Source of the DNA: Rhizobium sp. RU20A
GTDB taxonomy: Bacteria; Pseudomonadota; Alphaproteobacteria; Rhizobiales; Rhizobiaceae
Direction of reading: 5' to 3'
Length of the DNA stretch: 64,000 nt
NCBI RefSeq assembly: GCF_900155885.1
Contig: NZ_FTMB01000006.1
Span: 62,001 to 126,000 of the forward strand
How positions within the stretch are numbered: position 1 is the stretch's first letter; every line of letters begins with the position of its first letter. Shown here in pieces: positions 27,212 through 35,522 of this stretch. Both the position numbers and the translations under genes were made by a program. Below the pieces are notes generated by a model. The model made no database searches, had not been told where the DNA came from, and was given only the letters and a program-made list of their open reading frames with translations.

Positions 27212-27439
27212 CGGCCTCAACTAACCCCTTGTCAACTCGTCACTTCTGGTGGTGCGGCAAGCCAATTTTTGGGACCCTGCAGCTAGATTATGTTAAGGTT
27301 CAGCCCGCATTCTCATTGTCGACAGTGAGGATTATCCGTTCCTACTAACGTTAGGGGGCGCGGATGCGCCGGGCCTCCTGGGGTCGGACTGCGGTCTGCC
27401 CGGACGGCGCGGCGGAATGGATAAAGGGTTGGCAACAGC

Positions 27440-28780
27440 ATGGTCGGGGCGACGGGCACACCCCACAAGGCGGACGCATCCGGATTGCCGATCAAGGATC
27501 GGCTGACCGGCCTCGGCACACTTGCAAGCCTTCGCGACTCCATCGACAGCATAGCCGCCGAGCGGGCCGCCGATCCCGCGCCCTTCACCATCGGTCTCGT
27601 CAATCTCGACGGTTTCAAGCCGATCAACGATCTCTTCGGACCGGAATCGGGCGACGACATTCTCTGCCAGGTGGCCGAGCGTCTGCTGGCCTGTGTGCCC
27701 GATGGCGCCTCGGTCATGCGCACCGGCGGCGACGAGTTCGCCATCGTCCTGCCCTTCGTCTTCGAACGCAAGAGCGCCGAGAAGGTGGGCATGATGCTGA
27801 AGGAGGTGCTGTCGGCGCCTTTCGACATCGGTGACCGGCATGTGCGCCTGTCGGCCAGCTCGGGCTTTGCGATCTACCCGTTCGCCGGGGCCGAGGCGGG
27901 CGAGCTGACGAAGAGCGCAGCGACCGCGCTTTATCGCTCCAAGCGCCGCGGCCGCGCCCAGATCACCGTCTACTCCCACGAAATCGCGCAGGAAATGCGC
28001 CGCGCCACGCATATGGAGCAGGCGCTCAGAAACGCGATCATCGCCAACGAGATTGACGTACACTTCCAGCCGATCGTGGAGATCGCGACGGGCGACATCG
28101 TCGGCTTCGAGGCGCTCGCCCGCTGGTGCGATGCCGATCTCGGCTATGTCTCTCCGGCCGTCTTCGTGCCGCTGGCCGAGGAGCGCGGCTTCATCGACGC
28201 GCTGTCGGAGGCGCTGTTGCGCAAGGCCGCCGAGCAGGCGGTTTCCTGGCCCAGGCACATCTTTCTGTCCTTCAACCTGTCATCGGCGCAACTGGTCGAT
28301 CCGGCAACGGCCCTCAACGTCCTGTCGATCGTCAATCGCGCCGGCCTTGATCCGCGCCGTCTCGACATCGAAATCACCGAAACCGCCGTCATGGCCGATC
28401 CGGACATTGCCGGCCGCGTGCTGACCATGCTGCGCAATGTCGGCTGCCGCATTTCGCTGGATGATTTCGGCACGGGCCAATCCAGCCTCGGTCGTCTGTG
28501 CGACTTCACCTTCGACAAGGTCAAGATTGATCGTTCCTTCGTGTCGCGGCTGACGGCCGAGCGCAGCACCGAACACATCGTGCGCGCCATCATCGACATG
28601 TGCCACGGCATGAATTTCCAGGTCGTGGCGGAAGGCATCGAGACGGCGGCCGAAGTGGACATGCTGCGGCGCCTCGGCTGCACCATCGGCCAGGGCTGGT
28701 ATTTCGGCAAGGCCGTCGATGCCGTTACCGCGCGCCGCCTGATCAATGACAGCGCCACGCGCCAACTGGCCGTCGGCTGA
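27440..28780 (+). CDS. Bifunctional GGDEF-EAL cyclic-di-GMP enzyme
   Basis: A 446-residue soluble protein. The GGDEF domain (about 18-180) has an intact active site, MRTGGDEFAIV. The EAL domain (about 190-435) has all metal and catalytic residues I can locate: VGFEALARW, FNLSSAQL, DIEITETAVM, LDDFGTGQSSLG, FDKVKIDRSF, VVAEGIETAAE and GQGWYFGKA. So diguanylate cyclase and phosphodiesterase activity are both possible, and the balance is not predictable. There is no membrane segment or attached sensor, only about 17 residues before GGDEF. It follows the PAS-REC-REC gene by 228 bases on the same strand. Confidence 0.93.
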   Translation: MVGATGTPHKADASGLPIKDRLTGLGTLASLRDSIDSIAAERAADPAPFTIGLVNLDGFKPINDLFGPESGDDILCQVAERLLACVPDGASVMRTGGDEFAIVLPFVFERKSAEKVGMMLKEVLSAPFDIGDRHVRLSASSGFAIYPFAGAEAGELTKSAATALYRSKRRGRAQITVYSHEIAQEMRRATHMEQALRNAIIANEIDVHFQPIVEIATGDIVGFEALARWCDADLGYVSPAVFVPLAEERGFIDALSEALLRKAAEQAVSWPRHIFLSFNLSSAQLVDPATALNVLSIVNRAGLDPRRLDIEITETAVMADPDIAGRVLTMLRNVGCRISLDDFGTGQSSLGRLCDFTFDKVKIDRSFVSRLTAERSTEHIVRAIIDMCHGMNFQVVAEGIETAAEVDMLRRLGCTIGQGWYFGKAVDAVTARRLINDSATRQLAVG

Positions 28781-28806
28781 TCGCCCTGCCTGTTATTGGC
28801 CGCGCC

Positions 28807-29742
28807 TCACTCCCCTGCCGGCTGGGCAGCCCGGCTCCGCTCCCCTTCGGCCAGCAGCCAGTCTCGCACCCGGCTTGCCTGCGCCGACAGCTCCCGTGAG
28901 CGCGGCCACACGACGTAGAAGGCCAGCCCCGTTTCCAGAACATGGCCGCCGACCGGCATCAGCGCCCCGGCGCGCACCTGCTGCTCGATCAGATGCTGCC
29001 AGCCGAGCGCAATGCCTTCGCCTGCCAGCACCGCCTGGATGACCAGCACATAATCATTGATGGCGAGACGCCGCGGCCGGGCGCGATAGGCGATGCCGGC
29101 GCTCTGGAACCATTCGGCCCAGTCGCAGGCCCGGCGCACCGGTTCCTCCAGATGGATGAGGCCATGTTTCAAGAGGTCGCCCGGCGTTTGCGGATGTCCG
29201 TGGCGCGCGAGGAAGGCGGGGCTCGCCACCGCGGTGATCACCTCCGGCGCGAGAAGCGCGGTATGGTAGCCCGGCCAGTGGGCGGGGTCGCCGCCGCGAA
29301 TGCCGAGCGGGATCGGCTCTTCCTCAAGGTCGAGATCGCGCACGCTCGTCTGGATGCGCAGGTCGATCTCCGGCAGGTCTTCCCGCATCTGTGCCAGCCG
29401 TGGCAGCATCCACATCGAAGCAAAGGCGGTGGACGCGGCCAGCGTCACATGCGTCTCGCGCCCCTTGGCGCGGATCTGCTCGGCAGAACGCTGGATGCGG
29501 GCAAGGCCGAGCGTCACATCCGCATGGAACTTTTCCCCCGCCTCGGTCAGCGTCACGGCCCGATGCAGGCGGTGGAACAGCGGCTGGCCGAGCTGATCCT
29601 CCAACGTGCGGATCGCATAGGAGACGGCGGCCTGCGTCATGCCGAGCTCGGCGCCGGCGCGGGTGAAATTCTGGTGCCGCCCGGCCGCCTCGAAGACGAT
29701 CAGGCTGCCGGCGGAGGGAAGGAGGCGGCGAAGCGTTTGCAT
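28807..29742 (-). CDS. LysR-family regulator (GcvA-like), divergent from the mttB-like gene
   Basis: A 311-residue LysR regulator. The winged helix lies at about 11-70 (LIVFEAAGRHQNFTRAGAEL, then MTQAAVSYAIRTLEDQLGQP). The C-terminal periplasmic-binding-like effector domain follows, with LAASTAFASMWMLPRLAQ and PIPLGIRGGDPAHWPGY as in GcvA-type regulators. It is transcribed away from the MttB-like gene, with 117 bases between the starts, so it most likely controls that gene and itself. The inducer is unknown; a methylated amine is a reasonable guess given the neighbour. It converges with the GGDEF-EAL gene, 26 bases apart. Confidence 0.92.
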   Translation of the reverse strand: MQTLRRLLPSAGSLIVFEAAGRHQNFTRAGAELGMTQAAVSYAIRTLEDQLGQPLFHRLHRAVTLTEAGEKFHADVTLGLARIQRSAEQIRAKGRETHVTLAASTAFASMWMLPRLAQMREDLPEIDLRIQTSVRDLDLEEEPIPLGIRGGDPAHWPGYHTALLAPEVITAVASPAFLARHGHPQTPGDLLKHGLIHLEEPVRRACDWAEWFQSAGIAYRARPRRLAINDYVLVIQAVLAGEGIALGWQHLIEQQVRAGALMPVGGHVLETGLAFYVVWPRSRELSAQASRVRDWLLAEGERSRAAQPAGE

Positions 29743-29859
29743 AAGGTGAGATTATGACAATGGGAGAATTTTACCAGCGTCACAAGTGCTCTTTGCGGGA
29801 CTAGCCTGTGTGAAACAAATGGCAGAAGCCGCAACGGGCACCAACGCCGGGGAACGCAC
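29743..29859. promoter_or_regulatory. Divergent LysR / mttB-like control region
   Basis: The 117 bases between the two divergent starts contain an AT-rich stretch (29749-29775). I could not pick a single clear T-N11-A palindrome, so the operator position is unresolved. Location alone argues for a LysR binding site here. Confidence 0.4.
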
Positions 29860-31413
29860 ATGGACGAGATCACGCCAGTCACCGAAAGCCAGGGCCGACG
29901 CACGCGCGGCGCCCGCACCCAGCGCGGCGGCGCGGGCCGCTTGGCCACCGGCGTGCCCTACATCCAGCGCAACATCCCCACCTACGATATCCTCGGCGAG
30001 GAGAGCCTCCAGAAAATCGAGAAGACCGCCGAGCGCATCCTTGCCGAGATCGGCATCGATTTTCGCGACGATCCCGCCGCCCTCGACCTCTGGCGACAAG
30101 CGGGTGCCCGCATTGACGGCCTGCGCGTACGCTTTGAACCCGGCATGCTCGCCGAAATCTGTTCGACCGCGCCGCAAAGCTTCACCCAGCACGCCCGCAA
30201 CCCCGCCAACAACATCGAGATCGGCGGGAAGAACGTGGTCTTTTCCCCCGCCTATGGCTCGCCCTTCGTCATGGATCTCGACAAGGGCCGGCGGTATGGC
30301 ACGCTGGAAGACTTCCAGAACTTCATCAAGCTCGCCCAGTCGAGCCCATGGCTGCACCATTCCGGCGGCACGATCTGCGAGCCCGTCGATGTCGCCGTCA
30401 ACAAGCGTCATCTCGACATGGTCTTCAGCCATATCAAATATTCCGACCGCGCCTTCATGGGGTCGATAACGGCCGAAGACCGTGCCGAAGATTCGATCGA
30501 GTTGGCGCGCCTGCTCTTCGGCGAGGCCTTTGTCGATCAGCACTGCGTCATTCTCGGCAATGTCAACGTCAACTCGCCGCTCGTCTGGGACGGCACGATG
30601 ACCAAGTCGCTGCGCGCCTATGCCCGCGCCAACCAGGCCGCCGTCATCGTGCCCTTCATTCTCGGCGGCGCCATGGGCCCGGTCACCACGGCCGGCGCCA
30701 TTGCGCAATCCTTCGCCGAAACGCTGGCCGGCTGCGCGCTGACGCAGCTGGAGCGCAAGGGCGCGCCGGTTATTTTCGGCAACTTCCTCTCCTCCATGTC
30801 GCTGCGGTCGGGCTCGCCCACCTTCGGTACGCCGGAACCGGCGATCGGCTCCATGGTGGTCGGCCAGCTCGCCCGGCGCGCCAAGCTGCCGCTGCGCTGC
30901 GCCGGCAATTTCTCCAATTCCAAGCTGCCCGACGGGCAGGCCATGGTGGAAGGCACCATGTCCATGCTCTCGGCCGTCCATTGCGGCGCCAACTTCATCC
31001 TGCATTCGGCCGGTTTCCTCGACGGCCTGCTCGCCATGTCCTACGAGAAGTTCATGATGGACCTCGACCTGTGCGGCGCGCTGCATTCCTACCTCGCCGG
31101 CGTCGTCGTTGACGACAACACGCTGGCCATGGATGCGTTCGAAGAGGTCGGCCCCGGCAGCCACTTCCTCGGCTGCGCCCACACGCTGCGCAACTACCAG
31201 ACCGCCTTCTGGGATTCGTCCCTCTCCGACAACGAGCCTTTCGAAAAGTGGAGCGAGGAGGGCGGCGCCACCGATTACGCCACCCGCGCCAACCGCGCCT
31301 GGAAAAAGGCGCTCTCCGACTACCAAGCCCCGCCGCTCGATATCGCCATCGAGGAGTCTCTGACCGATTACATCGCCCGCAAGAAGGGCGGTGTGGATGA
31401 CGCCTGGTATTGA
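29860..31413 (+). CDS. Trimethylamine methyltransferase (MttB)-family protein, non-pyrrolysine type
   Basis: A 517-residue MttB-superfamily protein with features such as RLLFGEAFVDQHCVILGNVNVNSPLVWD (split here: LLFGEAFVDQHC, GNVNVNSPLVWD), QAAVIVPFILGGAMGPVT and HCGANFILHSAGFLDGLL. True trimethylamine methyltransferases of methanogens use pyrrolysine encoded by UAG. This gene has no internal UAG, so it belongs to the larger non-pyrrolysine group, some of which demethylate glycine betaine, proline betaine or carnitine onto a corrinoid protein. No corrinoid protein or methyltransferase activator is nearby. The N-terminus (TRGARTQRGGAG) is basic and extended. The ATG at 29860 follows GGGGAACGC. 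Confidence 0.9.
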   Translation: MDEITPVTESQGRRTRGARTQRGGAGRLATGVPYIQRNIPTYDILGEESLQKIEKTAERILAEIGIDFRDDPAALDLWRQAGARIDGLRVRFEPGMLAEICSTAPQSFTQHARNPANNIEIGGKNVVFSPAYGSPFVMDLDKGRRYGTLEDFQNFIKLAQSSPWLHHSGGTICEPVDVAVNKRHLDMVFSHIKYSDRAFMGSITAEDRAEDSIELARLLFGEAFVDQHCVILGNVNVNSPLVWDGTMTKSLRAYARANQAAVIVPFILGGAMGPVTTAGAIAQSFAETLAGCALTQLERKGAPVIFGNFLSSMSLRSGSPTFGTPEPAIGSMVVGQLARRAKLPLRCAGNFSNSKLPDGQAMVEGTMSMLSAVHCGANFILHSAGFLDGLLAMSYEKFMMDLDLCGALHSYLAGVVVDDNTLAMDAFEEVGPGSHFLGCAHTLRNYQTAFWDSSLSDNEPFEKWSEEGGATDYATRANRAWKKALSDYQAPPLDIAIEESLTDYIARKKGGVDDAWY

Positions 31414-31422
31414 TGGCGAAAC

Positions 31423-31452
31423 AAAAAAGGCGCCCCCTTGCAGGAGCGCCTT
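31423..31452 (-). terminator. Rho-independent terminator after the PRC-barrel gene
   Basis: A hairpin AAGGCGC...GCGCCTT spans 31427-31452. Read on the minus strand it is followed by TTTTTTGTTTC, a good U-run, and it lies about 22 bases past the PRC-barrel stop. It may also act weakly on the plus strand for the mttB-like gene. Confidence 0.8.
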
Positions 31453-31474
31453 CCTCATCGATCGGGATCGATGC

Positions 31475-32110
31475 TTACTGGGCCGTCGCCGGTTCCTGGG
31501 CCGGGGCGGTGCCCGTGGCCGGAGCCGTCGTCATGCCCGTGCCGGTGGACGAGGTGGTCGAACCGTCAACGGCAGCGCCGTTGTTGCGCTCGGCAAGAAC
31601 CTGGGCCTTGGTCTTGAATTCCGGAGCAGCCTTCAGGCTGTCAGCCGTTTCCTGCGTCGTCAGCTTGATCGTGCCGTCCTGCGGGTTTTCAGACACCGTC
31701 ACGGCTTCGAAGGGGACGGCGACGTTCTTTTCGCCGATGCCGAGGAAACCGCCGACGCCGATCACGGCGGCTTCAACAGCGCCGTCCTTTTTGAAGATCA
31801 GGTCGTTGATTTCGCCGATGCTTTCGTCAGCCGCGTTGTAGACGGACTGGCCGATATAGGTCGAGGACGCGATCTGATCCATGGACTGCTCGGTCAGGTA
31901 ACCGGCCGGTGCAGCCGCGGTGGTGCCGGCAGCCGGCATTTCGGTCGACGGGGTCGTCATCGTGCCGCTGGTGCCGTCGGTACCCTGCATCGGCTGGGTT
32001 TCCATGGTCGGGGGCGTTGCGGTGTCCTGCGCGAAGGCGAGGGGAGACAGCGTGGTGACGCCTGCAAGCAGGGCGCCGGCCGCGACAGAAGCGATAAACT
32101 TGTTGGTCAT
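31475..32110 (-). CDS. Secreted PRC-barrel domain protein
   Basis: A 211-residue exported protein. The signal peptide ends LSPLAFAQD (cleavage after AFA). Residues about 30-70 are a Thr/Pro/Met-rich linker. The PRC-barrel lies at about 80-150: YIGQSVYNAADESIGEINDL, then AVIGVGGFLGIGEKNVAVPF. The C-terminus is again low complexity (TSSTGTGMTTAPATGTAPA). PRC-barrel proteins of this periplasmic type are common in rhizobia and often stress-induced, but function is undefined. It is monocistronic, with its own terminator just downstream. Confidence 0.88.
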   Translation of the reverse strand: MTNKFIASVAAGALLAGVTTLSPLAFAQDTATPPTMETQPMQGTDGTSGTMTTPSTEMPAAGTTAAAPAGYLTEQSMDQIASSTYIGQSVYNAADESIGEINDLIFKKDGAVEAAVIGVGGFLGIGEKNVAVPFEAVTVSENPQDGTIKLTTQETADSLKAAPEFKTKAQVLAERNNGAAVDGSTTSSTGTGMTTAPATGTAPAQEPATAQ

Positions 32111-32251
32111 GGGGTAACCTTCCTTTTCGTTTCGTTGCGATCAAGGCGCGGTCTTCAGTGTCCCGCACCGCTGATGCCGACCTAACGTGCCGATACGAAA
32201 AGTGGTTCCGCAGAAAATTTTTCCCCAAAACGGGAACAAAACGCTATTTTA

Positions 32252-32285
32252 GAGCCCGCTGCTGGCACGGCGGGCTCCTGTTTTT
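32252..32285. terminator. GC-rich hairpin of unclear direction
   Basis: GAGCCCGC (32252-32259) pairs with GCGGGCTC (32270-32277). On the plus strand TTTTTG follows four bases later, yet no plus-strand gene ends here. On the minus strand it sits 22 bases after the chemoreceptor remnant but is followed only by TAAAATAGCGTTTTG. Confidence 0.45.
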
Positions 32286-32298
32286 GCGCGTCAGTTGC

Positions 32299-32931
32299 TC
32301 AAAACTCTTCCCGGCTGTCGCCCGACTTCAGCGCCGCATTGCCATGAAAGGCAGGGGCGGCGCGAACCGCGGCCGGCCGGGAGGGCGTCGTCGGGACCTG
32401 GGCCGGGGCTGACCGGGCAGGGGTTTCGAAAATGCCGGCCTTCGCGGCACCCCCGAACTTGGACTGGCCGAGGTTCAGGGCCAAAAGGTTGGTCTGGAAG
32501 GCGATCTCGTCGACCACGCCGATACTGTTGCCGATTCCGCCGGCCGATTGTTCGATCTTCCCCATGGCATCGACGGCCTCGCCGACCACCTTGCCCGAAT
32601 GTTCCGCACTCTGCTTGGTGCGCCGCACCATCTGGCCGGCCTCCCGGGCGCGATGGCTGGAATCGACGACCGTGGTGGTGATCTGCTCGAGAGCCGCCGC
32701 CGTCTCTTCGACCGAGGCAGCCTGCTGCTCGGTGCGCCGGGCAAGATCGTTGGAGGCAGACTGGATCTGCTGGGAGGAGACGGCAATCGGTGCCGCATTG
32801 TGCGAGATCGTCTGCAGCGCCGCGCGCATCTTGGATGAGGTCTCGTTGAAGTCGATGCGCAGCTGGTCCAGCGCTGGCAGGGAAGGCGTCTGGATGGTAG
32901 GGGTCAGGTCGCTCCCCGCCATGGCATTCAA
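32299..32931 (-). pseudogene. Methyl-accepting chemotaxis protein remnant with an internal deletion
   Basis: The 210-residue frame carries the N-side of an MCP signalling domain: LARRTEQQAASVEETAAALE, RRTKQSAEHSG and the start of the hairpin tip, DEIAFQTNLLALN (about 141-153). Where intact MCPs continue AGVEAARAGE through the tip and the whole return helix, this one goes straight to LGQSKFGGAAKAGIFETPAR, the type of tail seen at the very end of rhizobial MCPs. So the return helix, with half of the CheA/CheW contact, is missing; membrane, ligand and HAMP domains are absent too. The join lies near 32472. The frame stays open, so a short product could exist, but not a working receptor. It lies just after the SMP-30 gene on the same strand. 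Confidence 0.8.
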
Positions 32932-32974
32932 CGCGCCCCCCCAGGCCTGCCGGCTCTCCTGTCGGTGCAGCGGG

Positions 32975-33856
32975 TCAGAGCCGGAAGGCTGGTTCGAACT
33001 TGCCCTTGAAGGGAACCCCCAGCTCGAACGTGTTGCCAGCCTGCGGGTCCGCGGCTTTTTCCTCCGGGCCGTAATCCTGCCAGGCCGAGGTCACCAGCAC
33101 CCGGTCGGCATTGTGCCCGATGGCGGCGGGGCAGCTCGACTGCTTGGCCGGCACGCCGTAGCGGGCGATGCGCGTTCCATCGGGACGATAGACATCGACG
33201 GCGCCGATCCCCCAGGTGGCGTTCCAGATATTGCCCTCGGCATCCGTGATGGCACCGTCGATCGTGGCGTCGGAGCCATGGGCATCGACCAGCACCGTCG
33301 GTGTTCCCGTCGGCAGGCCCGTGGCCGGGTCGAGCGCCACCCGCATCATCTGGTTGGGAATGGAATCGACGAAATAGCCGACCGATCCGTCCGGGGAGAA
33401 GCAGATGCCGTTCGGAATGGAAAGGCCGTCGAAGAGTTTCGTGACGGTGGTGCCGGCCACATGGTAGATCGCGCCGGCGCCCTCTTCGGCCTTGCGGCCC
33501 ATGGTGCTGGCCCACAGCACACCGGAAGGATGCATGCGCCCGTCATTGGCGCGGTTGCCCGGCTTGTCCTCCAGCTTCACGAAGGCCGAGAGGCTGCCAT
33601 CGCCCGTCCGGCGGATGAAGAGGCCCTCATCGGAGACGATCAGTTGACGGTCCGCATCGATGATCGCCATCACGCTGCCGAGGAAGGGCAGGGGATGCAC
33701 CGTCTTCACGCCCGCGGAAAGCGCGAGCGCATGCAGTGCCTTGCCCTTGATGTCGAACCAGAAGGCGGTGTCGGTCGCCGGATCGTAGGTCGGCCCTTCG
33801 CCCAGTTCGAGATGCGCGCCGCACAGCACGCGGCCCTGAAACGCTGTCCGCTCCAT
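32975..33856 (-). CDS. SMP-30/gluconolactonase-family sugar lactonase
   Basis: A 293-residue six-bladed beta-propeller of the SMP-30 family. The metal-binding Glu is in HLELGEGPTYDPATDTAFWF, the Asn/Asp ligands in GNRANDGRMHPSGVLWASTM and LSIPNGICFSPDG. Homologues hydrolyse aldonolactones such as galactono-, arabino- or gluconolactone. In this operon it would open the lactone made by the SDR dehydrogenase (inference). The ATG at 33856 overlaps the aldolase stop by one base (TGATG) and follows GGAGG by nine bases, so translation is coupled. Confidence 0.92.
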   Translation of the reverse strand: MERTAFQGRVLCGAHLELGEGPTYDPATDTAFWFDIKGKALHALALSAGVKTVHPLPFLGSVMAIIDADRQLIVSDEGLFIRRTGDGSLSAFVKLEDKPGNRANDGRMHPSGVLWASTMGRKAEEGAGAIYHVAGTTVTKLFDGLSIPNGICFSPDGSVGYFVDSIPNQMMRVALDPATGLPTGTPTVLVDAHGSDATIDGAITDAEGNIWNATWGIGAVDVYRPDGTRIARYGVPAKQSSCPAAIGHNADRVLVTSAWQDYGPEEKAADPQAGNTFELGVPFKGKFEPAFRL

Positions 33857-34494
33857 CACGCATTTCCTCCGTAGACCCGGTCATAGGCCTCGATCGTCAC
33901 CCGGGCGCGCTTTGCCACCTCGGCGGCGTCCATGCCGGCCTTGTAGAGGCTGGAGCCGAGGCCGAAGGCGCGGATGCCGATGCGGGCGTAGTCGGCGAAG
34001 TTGGTTTCCGACACGCCGCCGACCGCCGCGATGGTCAACTCCTTCGGCAAGACGGCGCGGATGGCGTTGATGCCCTCCGGGCCGAGCACGCTGGCGGGGA
34101 AGAATTTCAGCCCCGTCGCGCCGGCGCGCGCCGCCGCCAGAGCTTCCGTGGGGGTGAAGACGCCCGGCAGCGTGACCATGCCGCGCTCGGCGGCGAGGCG
34201 GATCACCGCCGGTTCCACATTGGGGCTGACCATCAGCCGGCCGCCGGCACTGTCCAGCCGCTCCACATCCTCGGTCGTCAGCACGGTGCCGGCGCCGATC
34301 AGCACGCCTTCCGGCGCCATCTTCGCGGCGATCTCGATGGAGGTGAAGGGATCGGGCGAGTTCAGCGGGATCTCGATCGCCGTCAGCCCGGCGTCGATCA
34401 GCGCGCCGACCACGGCTTCGGTCTCTTCCGGTTTCAGGCCGCGCAGGATGGCAACGAGCGCGCGCTGCATCGGCGGGAAGGGAATGCGTGTCAT
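33856..34494 (-). CDS. dgoA: 2-dehydro-3-deoxy-6-phosphogalactonate aldolase
   Basis: A 212-residue class I aldolase of the KDPG/KDPGal family, cleaving KDPGal to pyruvate and glyceraldehyde 3-phosphate. The catalytic region is visible: ALVAILRGLKPEETEAVV (conserved Glu and Arg), LIGAGTVLTTEDVERL (Gly-Ala-Gly-Thr) and ATGLKFFPASVLGPEGI, where Lys is the Schiff-base residue. The LKFFPAS form and the R-G-L-K-P-E-E start favour the galactonate branch (DgoA) over Eda. ATG 34494 was chosen because MTRIPFPPMQRALVAILRG is the family start. Confidence 0.92.
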   Translation of the reverse strand: MTRIPFPPMQRALVAILRGLKPEETEAVVGALIDAGLTAIEIPLNSPDPFTSIEIAAKMAPEGVLIGAGTVLTTEDVERLDSAGGRLMVSPNVEPAVIRLAAERGMVTLPGVFTPTEALAAARAGATGLKFFPASVLGPEGINAIRAVLPKELTIAAVGGVSETNFADYARIGIRAFGLGSSLYKAGMDAAEVAKRARVTIEAYDRVYGGNA

Positions 34495-34575
34495 CAAGTC
34501 AGTTCCTTTGTCAGGCCTCTTTCGGCGCCGCAAACGCACGAAGCGCCCCGGCACCATTCAACAGGCGGGCGGCCG

Positions 34576-35520
34576 TTACAAGGCCCAGATCTGCCGGGCG
34601 GCATGGGCGAGGCCTTCGCGCACCGCGACGTCCGCATCCACCGTCTCCGCGGTAATCCCGGCGACGTCGAAGGCGGCGCGGTAAAGATCGGCCAGCGCTC
34701 CGGAGCCAACCAGAATGGCATGCTCGACCGTCCCGAAGGACAGCGCTCCGGCGCATTCCAGGCCGATCAGCGCACCGGAAAGCCGAGCCCGCGAGGCCGT
34801 CGCGTCCTTGCCCTGCAGCAACTGCCCGGCACGGATCGAAAAGACGATGTTGGTCGCCAGCGCCGGCCGTTCGAGCGCCATGGAGACGGCCGCGCGGAAG
34901 TCGGCGTGGTCACCGTCAAAGCGGCCCGCCTCGGCCAGCGTGTGGGACAGAACCGAATGACGCGACAGAACGTCGAAGAGTTCACCCGTCATGAAGGTGG
35001 AAAACCCGTCGACGCGCCCGCCCGAAAGCCGGACCCATTTGCTGTGCGTGCCCGGCATGCAGACGAGCCCGCTGGCATCGGGGTCAAGACGCGTGGCCCC
35101 GAGAAGCTGCGTTTCCTCGCCGCGCATCACATCCGGATGGGCTGCGTCGCGCTGGGCAAGCCCCGGCAGGATGCGCACGTCACGGGCAATGCCCGGCACG
35201 CGCACGGCCTGTCCGGCAATCTCGGCCAGCGCCGCCGGCGTATCGATATAGCCGGCCTCGACCCATCCCTGTCGCGCGCCGACCATGCCGCAGGCGATGA
35301 CGGGTGTGTTGGCCGCCGCACCGGCCGCTTCCAGATGCCGCTCCAGCGCCGCTTCAAAGCCGCCCGGGGCTGCGGACGTGCTCGTCATGCCGTCGCTGCT
35401 GCGGCGCTCGGCGATGACCGTGCCGTCAGGGCCGATCAGCCAGAGCCGAAAGCTGCTCGTGCCCCAATCGACGGCCGCATAGGATGCCGTGGTGGAGGAC
35501 ATGGGGGAAGATTGCGTCAT
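34576..35520 (-). CDS. dgoK: 2-dehydro-3-deoxygalactonokinase
   Basis: DgoK phosphorylates 2-dehydro-3-deoxy-D-galactonate on C6. The 314-residue protein has the ASKHA phosphate motif AAVDWGTSSFRLWLIGPDG near the N-terminus, ACGMVGARQGWVEAGY, and MPGTHSKWVRLSGGRVDGF, all typical of DgoK. The upstream gene's stop is only two bases before this ATG, and GGAGG lies in the end of the SDR gene, so the two are tightly coupled. ATG 35502 is an internal alternative. Confidence 0.94.
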   Translation of the reverse strand: MTQSSPMSSTTASYAAVDWGTSSFRLWLIGPDGTVIAERRSSDGMTSTSAAPGGFEAALERHLEAAGAAANTPVIACGMVGARQGWVEAGYIDTPAALAEIAGQAVRVPGIARDVRILPGLAQRDAAHPDVMRGEETQLLGATRLDPDASGLVCMPGTHSKWVRLSGGRVDGFSTFMTGELFDVLSRHSVLSHTLAEAGRFDGDHADFRAAVSMALERPALATNIVFSIRAGQLLQGKDATASRARLSGALIGLECAGALSFGTVEHAILVGSGALADLYRAAFDVAGITAETVDADVAVREGLAHAARQIWAL

Positions 35521-35522
35521 GC

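Noticed and set aside
29860-31413. Pyrrolysine use in the MttB-like gene
   Set aside because: The frame has no internal UAG and ends in UGA, so it needs no read-through.
32299-32931. Intact short soluble chemoreceptor
   Set aside because: The return helix and half of the signalling tip are missing; the join falls exactly where two separate MCP segments meet.
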